DNA of 31,524 nt from SIG710 sp045651985 (lineage in GTDB: Bacteria > Bacillota > Clostridia > Oscillospirales > CAG-272). The position numbers were made by a program, and so were the translations under genes. The notes beneath the pieces were generated by a model. The model ran no database searches and was not told the DNA's origin. It saw only the letters and a program-made list of their open reading frames with translations. The stretch lies in contig JAZRTK010000008.1 of the NCBI GenBank assembly GCA_045651985.1, forward strand, positions 1-31,524, read 5' to 3'. Shown here piece after piece: positions 15,133 through 23,152 of the stretch. Position 1 is the stretch's first letter. The number at the start of each line of letters is the position of its first letter.

Positions 15133-15687
15133 ATGAAAATAACGATCGGAATAGGAATTATAATATTACCTTTCGCTCTCTTTTTGTCGGGCGCAGAGAT
15201 CACTTCCCTGCTGTTTTTACTGTCTGCGGTGCTTTTCCACGAGCTGGGTCACGCTATGTGTGCCACGCTCCTTAAAAGAAGGATAACCGAGCTTAAAATC
15301 GGGCCATTCGGGGCTCGCATCTGCCTTGCGGGTGATATTTCTTACGGTCAGGAACTTCTTATTGCTATTTCGGGACCTGCCGCCAGCTTTTTGCTTTATT
15401 TTACTTTGCGGCAGGCGCAGATCGCGCCAAACGCGGCAGACTGTTCCCTGTTTCTGGGGCTAATAAATCTTCTGCCCGTTTCCACTCTTGACGGTGGGCG
15501 TGTAACCGAATGTGCCGTGTCATATTTCTTCGGACCGCAGGCGGGTACGCAGACGTTAAAGGTGTGCGGGAAGCTATGTGCACTTGCCCTTTGGCTCATT
15601 TCGGTTTATCTCGTTTTGCGATATGACGGCGGATTTGGACTTCTGGTCTTCTCATGTTTTTTGACTGTGATGACGGCAAGAAAATAA
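15133..15687 (+). CDS. Small site-2-protease-type (M50) membrane metalloprotease, SpoIVFB-like
   Basis: Intramembrane zinc protease. The 184 residues are mostly hydrophobic, with about four to five membrane segments. The metal motif HELGHA is at residues 37-42 and the third-ligand motif NLLPVSTLDGGR is near 112-123, the order seen in M50 enzymes. There is no PDZ or CBS domain, so this is a minimal core. SpoIVFB activates pro-sigma-K in Bacillus, and here sigK lies next to it (convergent, about 150 bases away), which makes that role attractive though unproven. GGAGGTG lies before the ATG. The ribosome binding site is partly inside a CCGCGCCT/AGGCGCGG hairpin (about 15093-15123). Confidence 0.8.
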   Translation: MKITIGIGIIILPFALFLSGAEITSLLFLLSAVLFHELGHAMCATLLKRRITELKIGPFGARICLAGDISYGQELLIAISGPAASFLLYFTLRQAQIAPNAADCSLFLGLINLLPVSTLDGGRVTECAVSYFFGPQAGTQTLKVCGKLCALALWLISVYLVLRYDGGFGLLVFSCFLTVMTARK

Positions 15688-15719
15688 AAATACGGGCGCT
15701 GTGCGCCCGTATTTTTATT
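15686..15719 (+). terminator. Bidirectional terminator between the M50 protease gene and sigK
   Basis: AAAAATACGGGCGC (15686-15699) pairs with GCGCCCGTATTTTT (15703-15716) over a TGT loop, followed by ATTT. It can also end transcripts coming from sigK. Confidence 0.85.
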
Positions 15720-15840
15720 TATCAAAAACCGCTTTTCTTCCTCGTTAAGATTTCCTGCAGTCGCTCGCCAATGTATACTTTGTAAGGTCGCCCAGACTTT
15801 CAAACAGACCGTTCCGCATCTCCATGCGCATTTTTGGGAA

Positions 15841-16524
15841 TTACCCCATCTCCTCCCGTAGTATTTCAAGTGCGCTTTTTTCGATTCTACTCACATAGGA
15901 ACGGGAGATCCCCAAAAGCTGTGCCACCTCTCGCTGGGTCAGCGGCTCTCCGCCCGATAGACCGTAACGGAGCTGGATCACCTTCCTCTCCCGAGGCGAC
16001 AAGGCGCTGTCCACCAACTGACGGGCGCGGTCACTCTCCATCTTTCGCTCCACCTCCTCGCAGACGTTCTCGTCACTGCTCATAACGTCAATGTAGGTCA
16101 GGGGATTTCCGTCCTTATCCGTGTCGATAGTTTCTCCCAGTGACACCTCTGCCTGAATCTTTTTTTGCGCGCGGAAGTGCATTAAAATTTCGTTTTGTAT
16201 GCACCTGGCCCCGTAGGTGGCAAAGCGCACCCCGCTTTCGAATTTAAAGGAATCCACCGCTTTTATAAGCCCCACAGTGCCGATGGACACCAGATCCTCC
16301 GAATCTTTTGCACCCGAATAATACTTGCGCACGATGTGAGATACCAGACGCAGATTGTGAAGGATCAGCTTTTCTCTTGCCTTTTCGTCGCCCGTTTTTG
16401 AAAACTCCTCAAAAAGTCGTTTTTCCTCCTGCGCCTCCAACGGCGGCGGGAAGCCTCCGGGGGTAGAGATGCCCAAAATAAGGCAGGCGGCCTTCAGTGC
16501 GATGGACAGCAGATAGGTAAGCAT
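15841..16524 (-). CDS. sigK: RNA polymerase sporulation sigma factor SigK
   Basis: Late mother-cell sigma factor for spore coat and cortex genes. The 227 residues are intact, with no intervening skin-like element. After an N-terminal hydrophobic pro-like stretch (LLSIALKAACLILGI) come region 2 (NLRLVSHIVRKYY to VRFATYGARCIQNEILMHFR) and region 4 with the helix-turn-helix LTQREVAQLLGISRSYVSRI. The hydrophobic leader and the STPGGFPPPL segment are typical of SigK; SigE has a longer pro-sequence and different wording. GGAGGAG precedes the ATG. A small M50 protease gene, the expected processing enzyme type, is next door. I found no convincing sigma-E promoter. Confidence 0.92.
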   Translation of the reverse strand: MLTYLLSIALKAACLILGISTPGGFPPPLEAQEEKRLFEEFSKTGDEKAREKLILHNLRLVSHIVRKYYSGAKDSEDLVSIGTVGLIKAVDSFKFESGVRFATYGARCIQNEILMHFRAQKKIQAEVSLGETIDTDKDGNPLTYIDVMSSDENVCEEVERKMESDRARQLVDSALSPRERKVIQLRYGLSGGEPLTQREVAQLLGISRSYVSRIEKSALEILREEMG

Positions 16525-16611
16525 AAAATCTCCTCCGTCAAAGTTTATCTATAAAATTCTATGCCCGTATATTTTTTTCTTGCCTGTACATCTCAAAAAG
16601 ACTTTTATATG

Positions 16612-16640
16612 TTGACATTATCCGTCAAAAATGGTACAAT
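16612..16640 (+). promoter_or_regulatory. Sigma-A promoter of the phosphofructokinase gene
   Basis: -35 TTGACA (16612-16617), 17-bp spacer, -10 TACAAT (16635-16640). Confidence 0.82.
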
Positions 16641-16660
16641 TAAATATAAATAATCAAATA

Positions 16661-16694
16661 ATTTGAGCGGCAAGATGCCGCGGAAAATACGAGG
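16661..16694 (+). promoter_or_regulatory. Leader hairpin element, copy 3 (phosphofructokinase gene)
   Basis: ATTTGA followed by stem GCGGC (16667-16671), loop AAGAT, GCCGC (16677-16681), then GGAA and the ribosome binding site GAGG. The stem arms are swapped relative to copies 1 and 2, but architecture, 5' flank and the GGAA after the stem are kept. Confidence 0.4.
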
Positions 16695-16699
16695 CAAAT

Positions 16700-17941
16700 A
16701 TGGAAAAACTTATCGGAAATGCGGTAGTAGGTCAGTCGGGCGGCCCCACGGCGGCAATAAATGCAACGCTGGCAGGGATTATCCGCGGGGTGCTGGATAA
16801 AAGCTGTCACGGCGGTGCTATCAAAACTCTTTACGGAATGAGAAACGGCGTGGAAGGACTTCTTTCGGAACGCTTGGTAAACCTAAACGAGCTTTTCTCA
16901 TGCGAGGAAAAGCTTATCGACCTTGAAAACACTCCCGCGGCAGCGCTGGGCTCCTGCAGAAAGAAGCTCCCCGCCATAGCCGAAGGCAAGGATACCTACG
17001 AAAAACTTCTCGAAATATTTAAAAAGTACGACATTCGCTACTTCTTCTATATCGGCGGAAATGACTCGATGGACACCGCTGCAAAGCTGAGCGAATTTTC
17101 CAAGATCTGCGGTTACGAGATGAGAATTATCGGCGTACCCAAGACTATCGACAACGACCTTATCGTCACCGACCACACCCCCGGCTTTGGATCGGCGGCA
17201 AAGTACATAGGCACAACGGTCCGCGAGATAATCCGCGACTGCGCGGTATACACCGTAAAGGCGGTGACTATCGTTGAGATAATGGGGCGCGACGCGGGCT
17301 GGCTTACCTGCGCTTCGGCGCTGGGCCGCCGCGCAGACGGCTTTGAGCCAGATCTTGTATACCTCCCCGAGCGCGATTTTGATTCAGACAAGTTCCTGTG
17401 CGACGTTCGCGCCGCGCTTGAGCGTCACCCCAACGTGGTGATAGCAGTTTCCGAGGGAATCAAGTCTGCCGACGGCAAGTATGTATGTGAATTGCTTGGA
17501 AGCGGCTCCACCGACGTTTTCGGTCACACTCAGCTGACGGGCTGCGGCAAAGCCCTCGAACACTTGGTCAAGCGCGAGATCGGCTGCAAAGTGCGCTCTA
17601 TCGAGCTGAACCTCCCCCAGCGCTGTGCATCACATCTGGCGTCAAAGACAGACCTTGAAGAATCCGTGCTTGTAGGACGCGGTGCTGTAAAGGCGGCATC
17701 CGAGGGCGTTACGTGCCACATGATGACCATTCTCCGCAAATCCACTTCGCCTTATAAGATAGAGATATCCTCCTCCGACGTCTCCCTTATTGCAAATCAG
17801 GCAAAACCCGTGCCCGACGAGTTTATCTGCGCTCAGGGCAACCACGTCACCGACGAGTGCGTGGATTATCTGCTCCCTCTCATCGCGGGCGAGAACTCGC
17901 CCAGATTTGAAAAAGGACTGCCCGTTCACGTGGTAATTTGA
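16700..17941 (+). CDS. pfp: 6-phosphofructokinase, pyrophosphate-dependent type
   Basis: Interconverts fructose 6-phosphate and fructose 1,6-bisphosphate; the residues point to PPi as phosphoryl donor. The 413 residues contain GQSGGPTAAINA near the start, GGNDSMDTA (Asp122 at the position that is Gly in ATP enzymes and Asp in PPi enzymes), PKTIDNDL (Lys148 instead of the ATP-enzyme Gly; catalytic Asp151) and MGRDAGWL, the PPi-type variant of the substrate-binding motif. PPi-PFK is reversible, so it could serve glycolysis and gluconeogenesis in an energy-limited fermenter. Strong promoter, leader hairpin, and 13 bases to the next gene. Mixed ATP/PPi use cannot be excluded by reading. Confidence 0.9.
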   Translation: MEKLIGNAVVGQSGGPTAAINATLAGIIRGVLDKSCHGGAIKTLYGMRNGVEGLLSERLVNLNELFSCEEKLIDLENTPAAALGSCRKKLPAIAEGKDTYEKLLEIFKKYDIRYFFYIGGNDSMDTAAKLSEFSKICGYEMRIIGVPKTIDNDLIVTDHTPGFGSAAKYIGTTVREIIRDCAVYTVKAVTIVEIMGRDAGWLTCASALGRRADGFEPDLVYLPERDFDSDKFLCDVRAALERHPNVVIAVSEGIKSADGKYVCELLGSGSTDVFGHTQLTGCGKALEHLVKREIGCKVRSIELNLPQRCASHLASKTDLEESVLVGRGAVKAASEGVTCHMMTILRKSTSPYKIEISSSDVSLIANQAKPVPDEFICAQGNHVTDECVDYLLPLIAGENSPRFEKGLPVHVVI

Positions 17942-17954
17942 TCGAAAGTATACC

Positions 17955-18821
17955 ATGAAAATTTCAACCGAGATCGGATCACTTTTAAACCGTCCTGTAA
18001 AGGAAGCTCTTGATATTGTCAAGAAAGCGGACTTTGACTGTGCGGATTTTTCCTTCGACGTGCTTCCAAAGACCACGCTTTTAGCGCTTTCAGACGAGCT
18101 GGAAACATACCGCGACCTGCGCCGTTATGCGGATAGCATCGGCCTGCCCTTCAACCAAGCTCACGCACCCTTTGCATCAAGCACGGGCGACCCGGAGCAG
18201 GACGCTGTAATATTCCGTCGCATTGCAAATTCAATAACCCTTGCGGGAATACTTGGGGTCAAGCACATAGTGGTCCACCCCAAGCAGCACCTGCCATACC
18301 GCTACAACGAGACGGTATTAAAGGAAATGAACTACGATTTTTACCGTGCACTGATCCCCTACGCAGAGGAAGCGGGTGTCAAGATCGCCATTGAGAATAT
18401 GTGGAAGAAGAACCCCGCGCAAACCCATATCGACCACAGCGTTTGCTCTCATGTAGAGGAGCATATTGAGTATGTTGATATGCTGGGATCGCCCGTATTT
18501 GAGGCTTGTCTTGACATTGGACACTGCGCCCTTGTAGGCGAGGACCCCGCACAGTCTATCAGATGCCTCGGTCACGACCGCTTGCACGCGCTCCACGTCC
18601 ACGATCTTGATTTCGTCACTGATATGCATACCCTGCCCGGCTGCTCCAAGATCGACTTCAAGCCCGTTTTAAAAGCTTTGCACGACATTGATTACGACGG
18701 AGAATTTACCCTTGAGGCATCAAAATTTCCCCGCGGATTCGATTTTGATTTTCAGCCCGAGGCGGTAGCGTTTATGGCAAAAAGAGCAAGATTTCTGGCA
18801 GAAATGCAGTTTGAGGACTAA
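17955..18821 (+). CDS. Sugar phosphate isomerase/epimerase-like TIM-barrel protein
   Basis: Xylose-isomerase-like (AP endonuclease family 2) TIM barrel, 288 residues, probably metal dependent and cytoplasmic. Candidate metal ligands fall at the expected strand ends: Glu147 (IAIENMW), Asp187 and His190 (CLDIGHC), His214/His216 (ALHVHDLD) and Glu254 (TLEAS). Family members isomerise or epimerise keto sugars or inositol derivatives; the substrate here is unknown. It lies 13 bases after the phosphofructokinase gene and has a poor ribosome binding site, so it is probably co-transcribed and translationally coupled. This hints at a role in sugar phosphate supply. A strong hairpin follows. Confidence 0.85.
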   Translation: MKISTEIGSLLNRPVKEALDIVKKADFDCADFSFDVLPKTTLLALSDELETYRDLRRYADSIGLPFNQAHAPFASSTGDPEQDAVIFRRIANSITLAGILGVKHIVVHPKQHLPYRYNETVLKEMNYDFYRALIPYAEEAGVKIAIENMWKKNPAQTHIDHSVCSHVEEHIEYVDMLGSPVFEACLDIGHCALVGEDPAQSIRCLGHDRLHALHVHDLDFVTDMHTLPGCSKIDFKPVLKALHDIDYDGEFTLEASKFPRGFDFDFQPEAVAFMAKRARFLAEMQFED

Positions 18822-18881
18822 ATATGAACGAAAAATATATTTTCATTCACTATTGTACCCCGCGACAGGGTTATTGTGTTT

Positions 18882-18931
18882 AAGCTCAAATAAAAAACAG
18901 CCGCTTTTGCGGCTGTTTTTTATTTGAGCTT
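18882..18931 (+). terminator. Bidirectional terminator with 23-bp perfect stem
   Basis: AAGCTCAAATAAAAAACAGC plus CGC (18882-18904) is the exact reverse complement of 18909-18931; the loop is TTTT. It includes the last codons of the convergent dehydrogenase gene and has T-tracts on both strands. Confidence 0.9.
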
Positions 18932-19696
18932 CTGCTGTTTTTTCCAGAACCACATAACAAAGGAATGAGGCATGATCTTGACCAAAAGCACCTGGGCTTT
19001 TGCCTTGAAACCGGGGACAACGTAGTCCTTTTTTGTTTTTTCAAGAGTGCGCCACGCTTTTTTTACGATAAAATCGCTTTCGTACATGGCAACGTACTTT
19101 TTCACTACCGCATCCTCATCAGCTTTTACCGCGCGGTCAAAAAATGCAGTCTTCGTCCAGAACGGGCAGACCGACAGAACGCGTATCCCGTCCTTTTTCA
19201 GCTCACTTCCAAGCGCTCGGGAGAAATTGAGAACGTAAGCCTTGCTTGCACCGTAAACGTTGATGTAGGGAATGGGTTGGAACGCCGCAACCGACGCTAT
19301 CTGAACTATCTCCGAGCCGCGCTTCATGTAAGGCAGGGATAGGCAGGTCAGCGCTGTAAGCGCGCGGCAGTTCAGGTCAATCATTCCGAGATTTTCCTCG
19401 AGCGTCAGATTTGCGGTGGCATCAAATTTGCCATACCCGCTGCAATTTATGAGTATTGAAATCTCGGGATTTTCTCTTTCAAGAAGCGCCTTGAACTCGT
19501 CCGCCGAACCGTGGTCACCCAAGTCCATTGGGACGGTGCGAACGGGAAAAGGAACGACGTCTTTCAGTTCTTCCAGTCTTTGAGCGCTGCGGGCAATGAC
19601 CCAAAGCTCGTCGTAAGCACCGTGGGACGCCAGCGTCTCGGCGAATTTTCGTCCGATACCGCTTGACGCACCCGTGATTATTGCGATTTTCTTCAT
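18920..19696 (-). CDS. Short-chain dehydrogenase/reductase
   Basis: NAD(P)-dependent oxidoreductase, classical SDR, 258 residues from the chosen start. Visible are the cofactor motif TGASSGIG (residues 9-16), the NCSG structural motif, catalytic Ser135 (IASVAAF) and Tyr148-xxx-Lys152 (YGASK). The C-terminal helix with hydrophobic and basic residues (about 225-258) could touch the membrane, as in the subgroup that acts on lipids or acyl chains. Start choice: ATG 19696 opens exactly at the SDR fold; the longer frame begins inside the terminator of the upstream gene. The ribosome binding site is weak (GCGAG). Substrate unknown. Confidence 0.85.
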   Translation of the reverse strand: MKKIAIITGASSGIGRKFAETLASHGAYDELWVIARSAQRLEELKDVVPFPVRTVPMDLGDHGSADEFKALLERENPEISILINCSGYGKFDATANLTLEENLGMIDLNCRALTALTCLSLPYMKRGSEIVQIASVAAFQPIPYINVYGASKAYVLNFSRALGSELKKDGIRVLSVCPFWTKTAFFDRAVKADEDAVVKKYVAMYESDFIVKKAWRTLEKTKKDYVVPGFKAKAQVLLVKIMPHSFVMWFWKKQQKLK

Positions 19697-19717
19697 AATA
19701 TAATAACTCGCTTTCAA

Positions 19718-19747
19718 AACGTGGGGCTTTCGAGAAAGCCCCACGTT
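19718..19747 (-). terminator. Hairpin after ilvE
   Basis: AACGTGGGGCTTTC / GAAAGCCCCACGTT, up to 14 bp with a minimal loop, followed on the minus strand by TTTTGAAAG. It ends or attenuates the branched-chain operon before the dehydrogenase gene. Confidence 0.72.
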
Positions 19748-19752
19748 ATTTT

Positions 19753-20781
19753 TTATCCTATAATTGTCTTTGTCCAGCCGAATCTGTCCTCTATACGGCC
19801 CATCTGAATACCCGTAAGAGTATCGTAAAGCTTCTTTGTAACAGGCCCCATGCTGGTCATGCCTGCGGGGAAGCAGATCTCCTTACCGTGGTCAACAACC
19901 TTGCCGACAGGAGAAATAACAGCCGCAGTTCCGCAAAGACCACACTCCGCAAAGTCAGAAAGCTCCTCGCGGTAAACTTCTCTTTCCTCGACCTCAAGGC
20001 CCAGATATTCCTTTGCCACGATCATAAGACTGCGTCGGGTGATAGAGGGAAGAATCGTGCTTGACTTGGGAGTTACGACCTTGCCGTCCTTGGTTACGAA
20101 CAGGAAGTTCGCGCCGCCCGTTTCCTCAACCTTTGTATGAGTTGCGGCGTCAAGATACATATTCTCGTCAAAGCCCTCGTTGTGCGCGGTAACGATAGCG
20201 TGAAGGCTCATAGCGTAGTTGAGACCCGCCTTGATGTGACCTGTTCCGTTGGGAGCGGCACGGTCAAAGTCGGAGATCTTAATAGTAAGCGGCTTAACAC
20301 CGCCCTTGAAGTAAGGTCCAACGGGAGTAGCGAAAAGTCTGAACTGGAATTCCTGCGCCGGCTTTACACCGATAACAGGGCTGATACCGAAGATAAAGGG
20401 GCGAAGGTATAGAGAAGCACCCGAGCCGAAGGGAGGAACCCATGCGGCGTTAGCTTTTACCACCTGCTCAACAGCATCGATAAACATACCCTCGGGAAGC
20501 GCGGGAATCTCAAGACGGAGCGCAGAATCGTGGATTCTGGCATCATTTAAGTCGGGACGGAAAACAACGATTCTGCCGTCCTCGGTGGTGTAAGCCTTCA
20601 GACCCTCAAAAACAGTCTGCGCGTACTGCAGAACGCCTGCGCACTCGCTCATTGTGATGTCAGCGTCCTCTGTAAGTCCGCCCTTATCCCACTTGCCGTC
20701 CTTGTAGTTTGCTACAAAGCGCTTGTCTGTCTTTACGTAGCCAAAGCCGAGGCTCGACCAGTCAATATTCTTCTTTTCCAT
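19753..20781 (-). CDS. ilvE: Branched-chain amino acid aminotransferase
   Basis: PLP enzyme (fold type IV) that transfers the amino group between glutamate and the 2-oxoacids of Val, Leu and Ile. The 342 residues are of the longer eukaryote-like BCAT type: YAQTVFEGLKAY, FRPDLNDARIHDSALRLEIP, the PLP lysine Lys184 in GHIKAGLNYA, and VEETGGANFLF. It lies 18 bases after the oxidoreductase gamma gene with a good GGAG site, so it is the last gene of that operon. This context fixes the likely substrate of the oxidoreductase as branched-chain 2-oxoacids. Confidence 0.95.
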   Translation of the reverse strand: MEKKNIDWSSLGFGYVKTDKRFVANYKDGKWDKGGLTEDADITMSECAGVLQYAQTVFEGLKAYTTEDGRIVVFRPDLNDARIHDSALRLEIPALPEGMFIDAVEQVVKANAAWVPPFGSGASLYLRPFIFGISPVIGVKPAQEFQFRLFATPVGPYFKGGVKPLTIKISDFDRAAPNGTGHIKAGLNYAMSLHAIVTAHNEGFDENMYLDAATHTKVEETGGANFLFVTKDGKVVTPKSSTILPSITRRSLMIVAKEYLGLEVEEREVYREELSDFAECGLCGTAAVISPVGKVVDHGKEICFPAGMTSMGPVTKKLYDTLTGIQMGRIEDRFGWTKTIIG

Positions 20782-20799
20782 AATTTTAATCTCCTAATT

Positions 20800-21336
20800 T
20801 CAGCAATCTGCGCCCATCTTAAGCGCCTTGCGATTTACGTCCAGAAGGTCTGCGTGGCGGGCGGAAACGATCTTTGCCAAGGTGGCGTCAATATCGCCCC
20901 CCGAAAGCTCGGAAACCGTATCAATGACCTTGCCCGTCAGAATCATGTTAGCAAGAGTAGGAATACCCGCCTCACCTGCAAGCTTTGTTGCGGGAACGTA
21001 ATAAACGTCAACGTCGGTCCTCTTCACCTTGCGCTCGATGAGAGAGGAATCGATAAAGATCTTTCCGCCCGGCTTAACTGCATCCTCGAACTTGTCAAGG
21101 GAGGGCAGATTCATAGCCATAAGAACATCGGGCTTCTGAATGATGGGTGTTCCGATAGGTGTGTCGCTGACAACAACGCTGCAGTTACAGGTACCGCCGC
21201 GCATTTCAGGACCGTAAGAGGGGAGCCAGGAGACCTGCTTGTCGTCCATAAGCCCCTTGTAAGCCAGGAACTTTCCTGCAAAAAGGATACCCTGACCGCC
21301 AAAGCCCGCGATCAAAATCTCAACTGTGTTTGCCAT
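20800..21336 (-). CDS. 2-oxoacid:ferredoxin oxidoreductase, gamma subunit
   Basis: The gamma subunit helps bind CoA and close the active site of the thiamine-diphosphate, iron-sulphur oxidoreductase. The 178 residues show the family pattern: EILIAGFGGQGILFAGK at the start, SYGPEMRGGTCNCSVVVS and the final DVNRKALKMG. Its ATG (21336) overlaps the beta stop by one base (TAATG), and GGAG for this gene lies in the last beta codons, so translation is coupled. The frame extends upstream without a start signal. By context this is the Vor-type (3-methyl-2-oxobutanoate) enzyme. Confidence 0.93.
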   Translation of the reverse strand: MANTVEILIAGFGGQGILFAGKFLAYKGLMDDKQVSWLPSYGPEMRGGTCNCSVVVSDTPIGTPIIQKPDVLMAMNLPSLDKFEDAVKPGGKIFIDSSLIERKVKRTDVDVYYVPATKLAGEAGIPTLANMILTGKVIDTVSELSGGDIDATLAKIVSARHADLLDVNRKALKMGADC

Positions 21337-22094
21337 TAGTTCTCCTCCTTCTGCTCGGCACTTCTGTCCTTGTATACGCCAAGCGGATAATAGGGGATCA
21401 TCTTCTCGTCGATCCACTCAAGCGCCTTTTGCGGCGTCATACCCCAGTTGGTAGGACAGGAGGAAACCACCTCGATAAGTGAAAATCCCTTGCCCTCGAT
21501 CTGGTTTCTGAACGCCTTTTCAATAGCCTTCTTGGCATTGCGGATATTCTTTACGTTGTTAACCGCAACCCTTTCAAGGTACTCGGGGCCGTCAAGCTGA
21601 GAGAGCATCTCACAGATCTTTACGGGGTAACCGCAATGATTTACGTCACGGCCGTAAGGGCTGGTCTGAGTGACCTGTCCGGGGAGGGACGTGGGCGCCA
21701 TCTGACCGCCTGTCATGCCGTAGATTGCGTTGTTTACGAAGATAACGGTGATGTTTTCGTTTCTTGCCGCCGCATGTACGGTCTCGGCTGTACCGATAGA
21801 AGCGAGATCGCCGTCACCCTGATACGTGAACACAATGTTCTCGGGGTTAGCTCTCTTGATACCGGTTGCAACTGCGGGCGCGCGTCCGTGAGCCGCCTCT
21901 GCCATGTCGCAAGCAAAATAGTCGTAAGCCATAACGGCGCATCCGACGGGAGCAACGCCGATGGTCTTTCCCTCGATACCGAGGCTGTCAATAGCCTCAG
22001 CTACGAGGCGGTGGATAATACCGTGAGTGCATCCGGGGCAGTAATGGAGCGGTGCATCTGTCAGGGATTTGGGCTTTACAAATACGATACTCAT
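21336..22094 (-). CDS. 2-oxoacid:ferredoxin oxidoreductase, beta (TPP-binding) subunit
   Basis: Carries thiamine diphosphate and the site where the 2-oxoacid is decarboxylated, or where acyl-CoA is carboxylated in reverse. The 252 residues include CPGC (19-22) near the start, GCAVMAYDYF, the TPP/Mg motif GDGDLASIG (about 93-101) with the following NNAIYGMTGGQ, and TSPYGRDVNHCGYP. The start ATG (22094) overlaps the alpha stop as ATGA, and AGGAGGT lies in the last alpha codons. The length fits four-subunit Kor/Vor enzymes; beta subunits of pyruvate enzymes are longer. Confidence 0.94.
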   Translation of the reverse strand: MSIVFVKPKSLTDAPLHYCPGCTHGIIHRLVAEAIDSLGIEGKTIGVAPVGCAVMAYDYFACDMAEAAHGRAPAVATGIKRANPENIVFTYQGDGDLASIGTAETVHAAARNENITVIFVNNAIYGMTGGQMAPTSLPGQVTQTSPYGRDVNHCGYPVKICEMLSQLDGPEYLERVAVNNVKNIRNAKKAIEKAFRNQIEGKGFSLIEVVSSCPTNWGMTPQKALEWIDEKMIPYYPLGVYKDRSAEQKEEN

Positions 22095-23152
22095 TTTGTA
22101 CCTCCTGATGCTTCTTTGATCTTTGCAAGCACCTCGTCGGGCGTTACGATAATACCACCCGTTCTGTTGCACAGGTAAACGGGTCTCTTGCAGGATGTTG
22201 CCAGACGAACGTCCTCGATCATCTGACCCATGTTAAGTTCAACGCTGATGAACGCACGGCAGTGCTCTGCCGCACGTGCGAGAGGTTCTACGGGGAACGG
22301 CCAAAGGGTGATAGGACGGATCATACCGACCTTGATGCCTGCCTCTCTTGCAGCGATAACTGCGTTTCTGGTTACTCTTGCGGCAATACCGAAGGCAACA
22401 GCGCAGTACTCTGCATCCTCCATCATGAACTCCTCATAGAGGACTTCATTCTTCTCTACTTCCTCGTATCTCTTGAAGCGCTCAACAACCGTCTGCTCAA
22501 GCTTTTCGGGGTTGAGGTAGAGGGAGTTTACAACGTTGTGCTCTCTTTCGCACTTTGTACCTCTGAGTGCCCAGGGCTTTTCAACCTCGGCGGACTCGCT
22601 CTTGTTAATTGTAACAGGCTCCATCATCTGACCCAGCGTACCGTCAGCCAGAAGCATAACGGGCATGCGGTACTTGTCAGCGATGTCAAATCCCTTTCCC
22701 GTAAGGTCAGCCATTTCCTGAACCGATGCGGGTGCAAGAACGACCATCTTAAAATCGCCGTGAGCGCCGCCCTTTGTTGCCTGGAAGTAGTCAGCCTGAC
22801 CGGGCTGGATACCGCCAAGACCGGGACCTCCGCGCTGTACGTTTACGATAAACGCAGGAAGATCCGCGCCTGCTATGTAAGAAATACCCTCAGCCTTCAG
22901 CGAAATTCCGGGAGAGGAAGAAGACGTCATTACTCTGTAACCTGCGGAAGCAACGCCGTATACCATGTTTATCGCGGCGATCTCACTCTCTGCCTGAAGG
23001 AAGCAACCGCCGATCTTGGGCATACGCTTTGCCATGTAAGCGGCAACCTCTGTCTGGGGAGTTATGGGATAACCGAAATAGTGACGGCAGCCTGCCTGGA
23101 TAGCGGCCTCTGCCAAAGCCTCGTTACCTTTCATCAAAATCTTGTCGCTCAT
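22091..23152 (-). CDS. vorB: 3-methyl-2-oxobutanoate:ferredoxin oxidoreductase, alpha subunit
   Basis: Alpha subunit (353 residues) that holds the pyrimidine side of thiamine diphosphate and the CoA-binding domain. Key stretches are LMKGNEALAEAAIQAGCRHY, FGYPITPQTEV, QAESEIAAINMVYGV, TSSSSPGISLKAEG and RGGPGLGGIQPGQADYFQATKGG. This wording matches proteins annotated as VorB and is close to KorA; the adjacent ilvE supports branched-chain substrates. ATGA overlap with the delta gene upstream. In a fermenter the enzyme oxidises Val/Leu/Ile-derived 2-oxoacids to acyl-CoA with reduced ferredoxin, or runs in reverse as a carboxylase. Confidence 0.93.
   Translation of the reverse strand: MSDKILMKGNEALAEAAIQAGCRHYFGYPITPQTEVAAYMAKRMPKIGGCFLQAESEIAAINMVYGVASAGYRVMTSSSSPGISLKAEGISYIAGADLPAFIVNVQRGGPGLGGIQPGQADYFQATKGGAHGDFKMVVLAPASVQEMADLTGKGFDIADKYRMPVMLLADGTLGQMMEPVTINKSESAEVEKPWALRGTKCEREHNVVNSLYLNPEKLEQTVVERFKRYEEVEKNEVLYEEFMMEDAEYCAVAFGIAARVTRNAVIAAREAGIKVGMIRPITLWPFPVEPLARAAEHCRAFISVELNMGQMIEDVRLATSCKRPVYLCNRTGGIIVTPDEVLAKIKEASGGTK

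Noticed and set aside
15745..15831. 28-codon minus-strand frame after sigK (starts MRMEMRNGLF)
   Set aside because: Protein-like wording, but no usable ribosome binding site spacing and too short to support by eye.
15606..15869. 87-codon minus-strand frame across the M50/sigK gap
   Set aside because: Reads through a bidirectional terminator and overlaps two real genes; Cys/Trp/Arg-rich shadow frame.
16525..16600. Sigma-E-like promoter for sigK (CATAGAAT)
   Set aside because: The -10-like box has no matching -35 at 13-15 bases; too degenerate to call.
18824..18883. 19-codon plus-strand frame (starts MNEKYIF)
   Set aside because: No ribosome binding site, lies between a stop codon and a terminator; likely chance.
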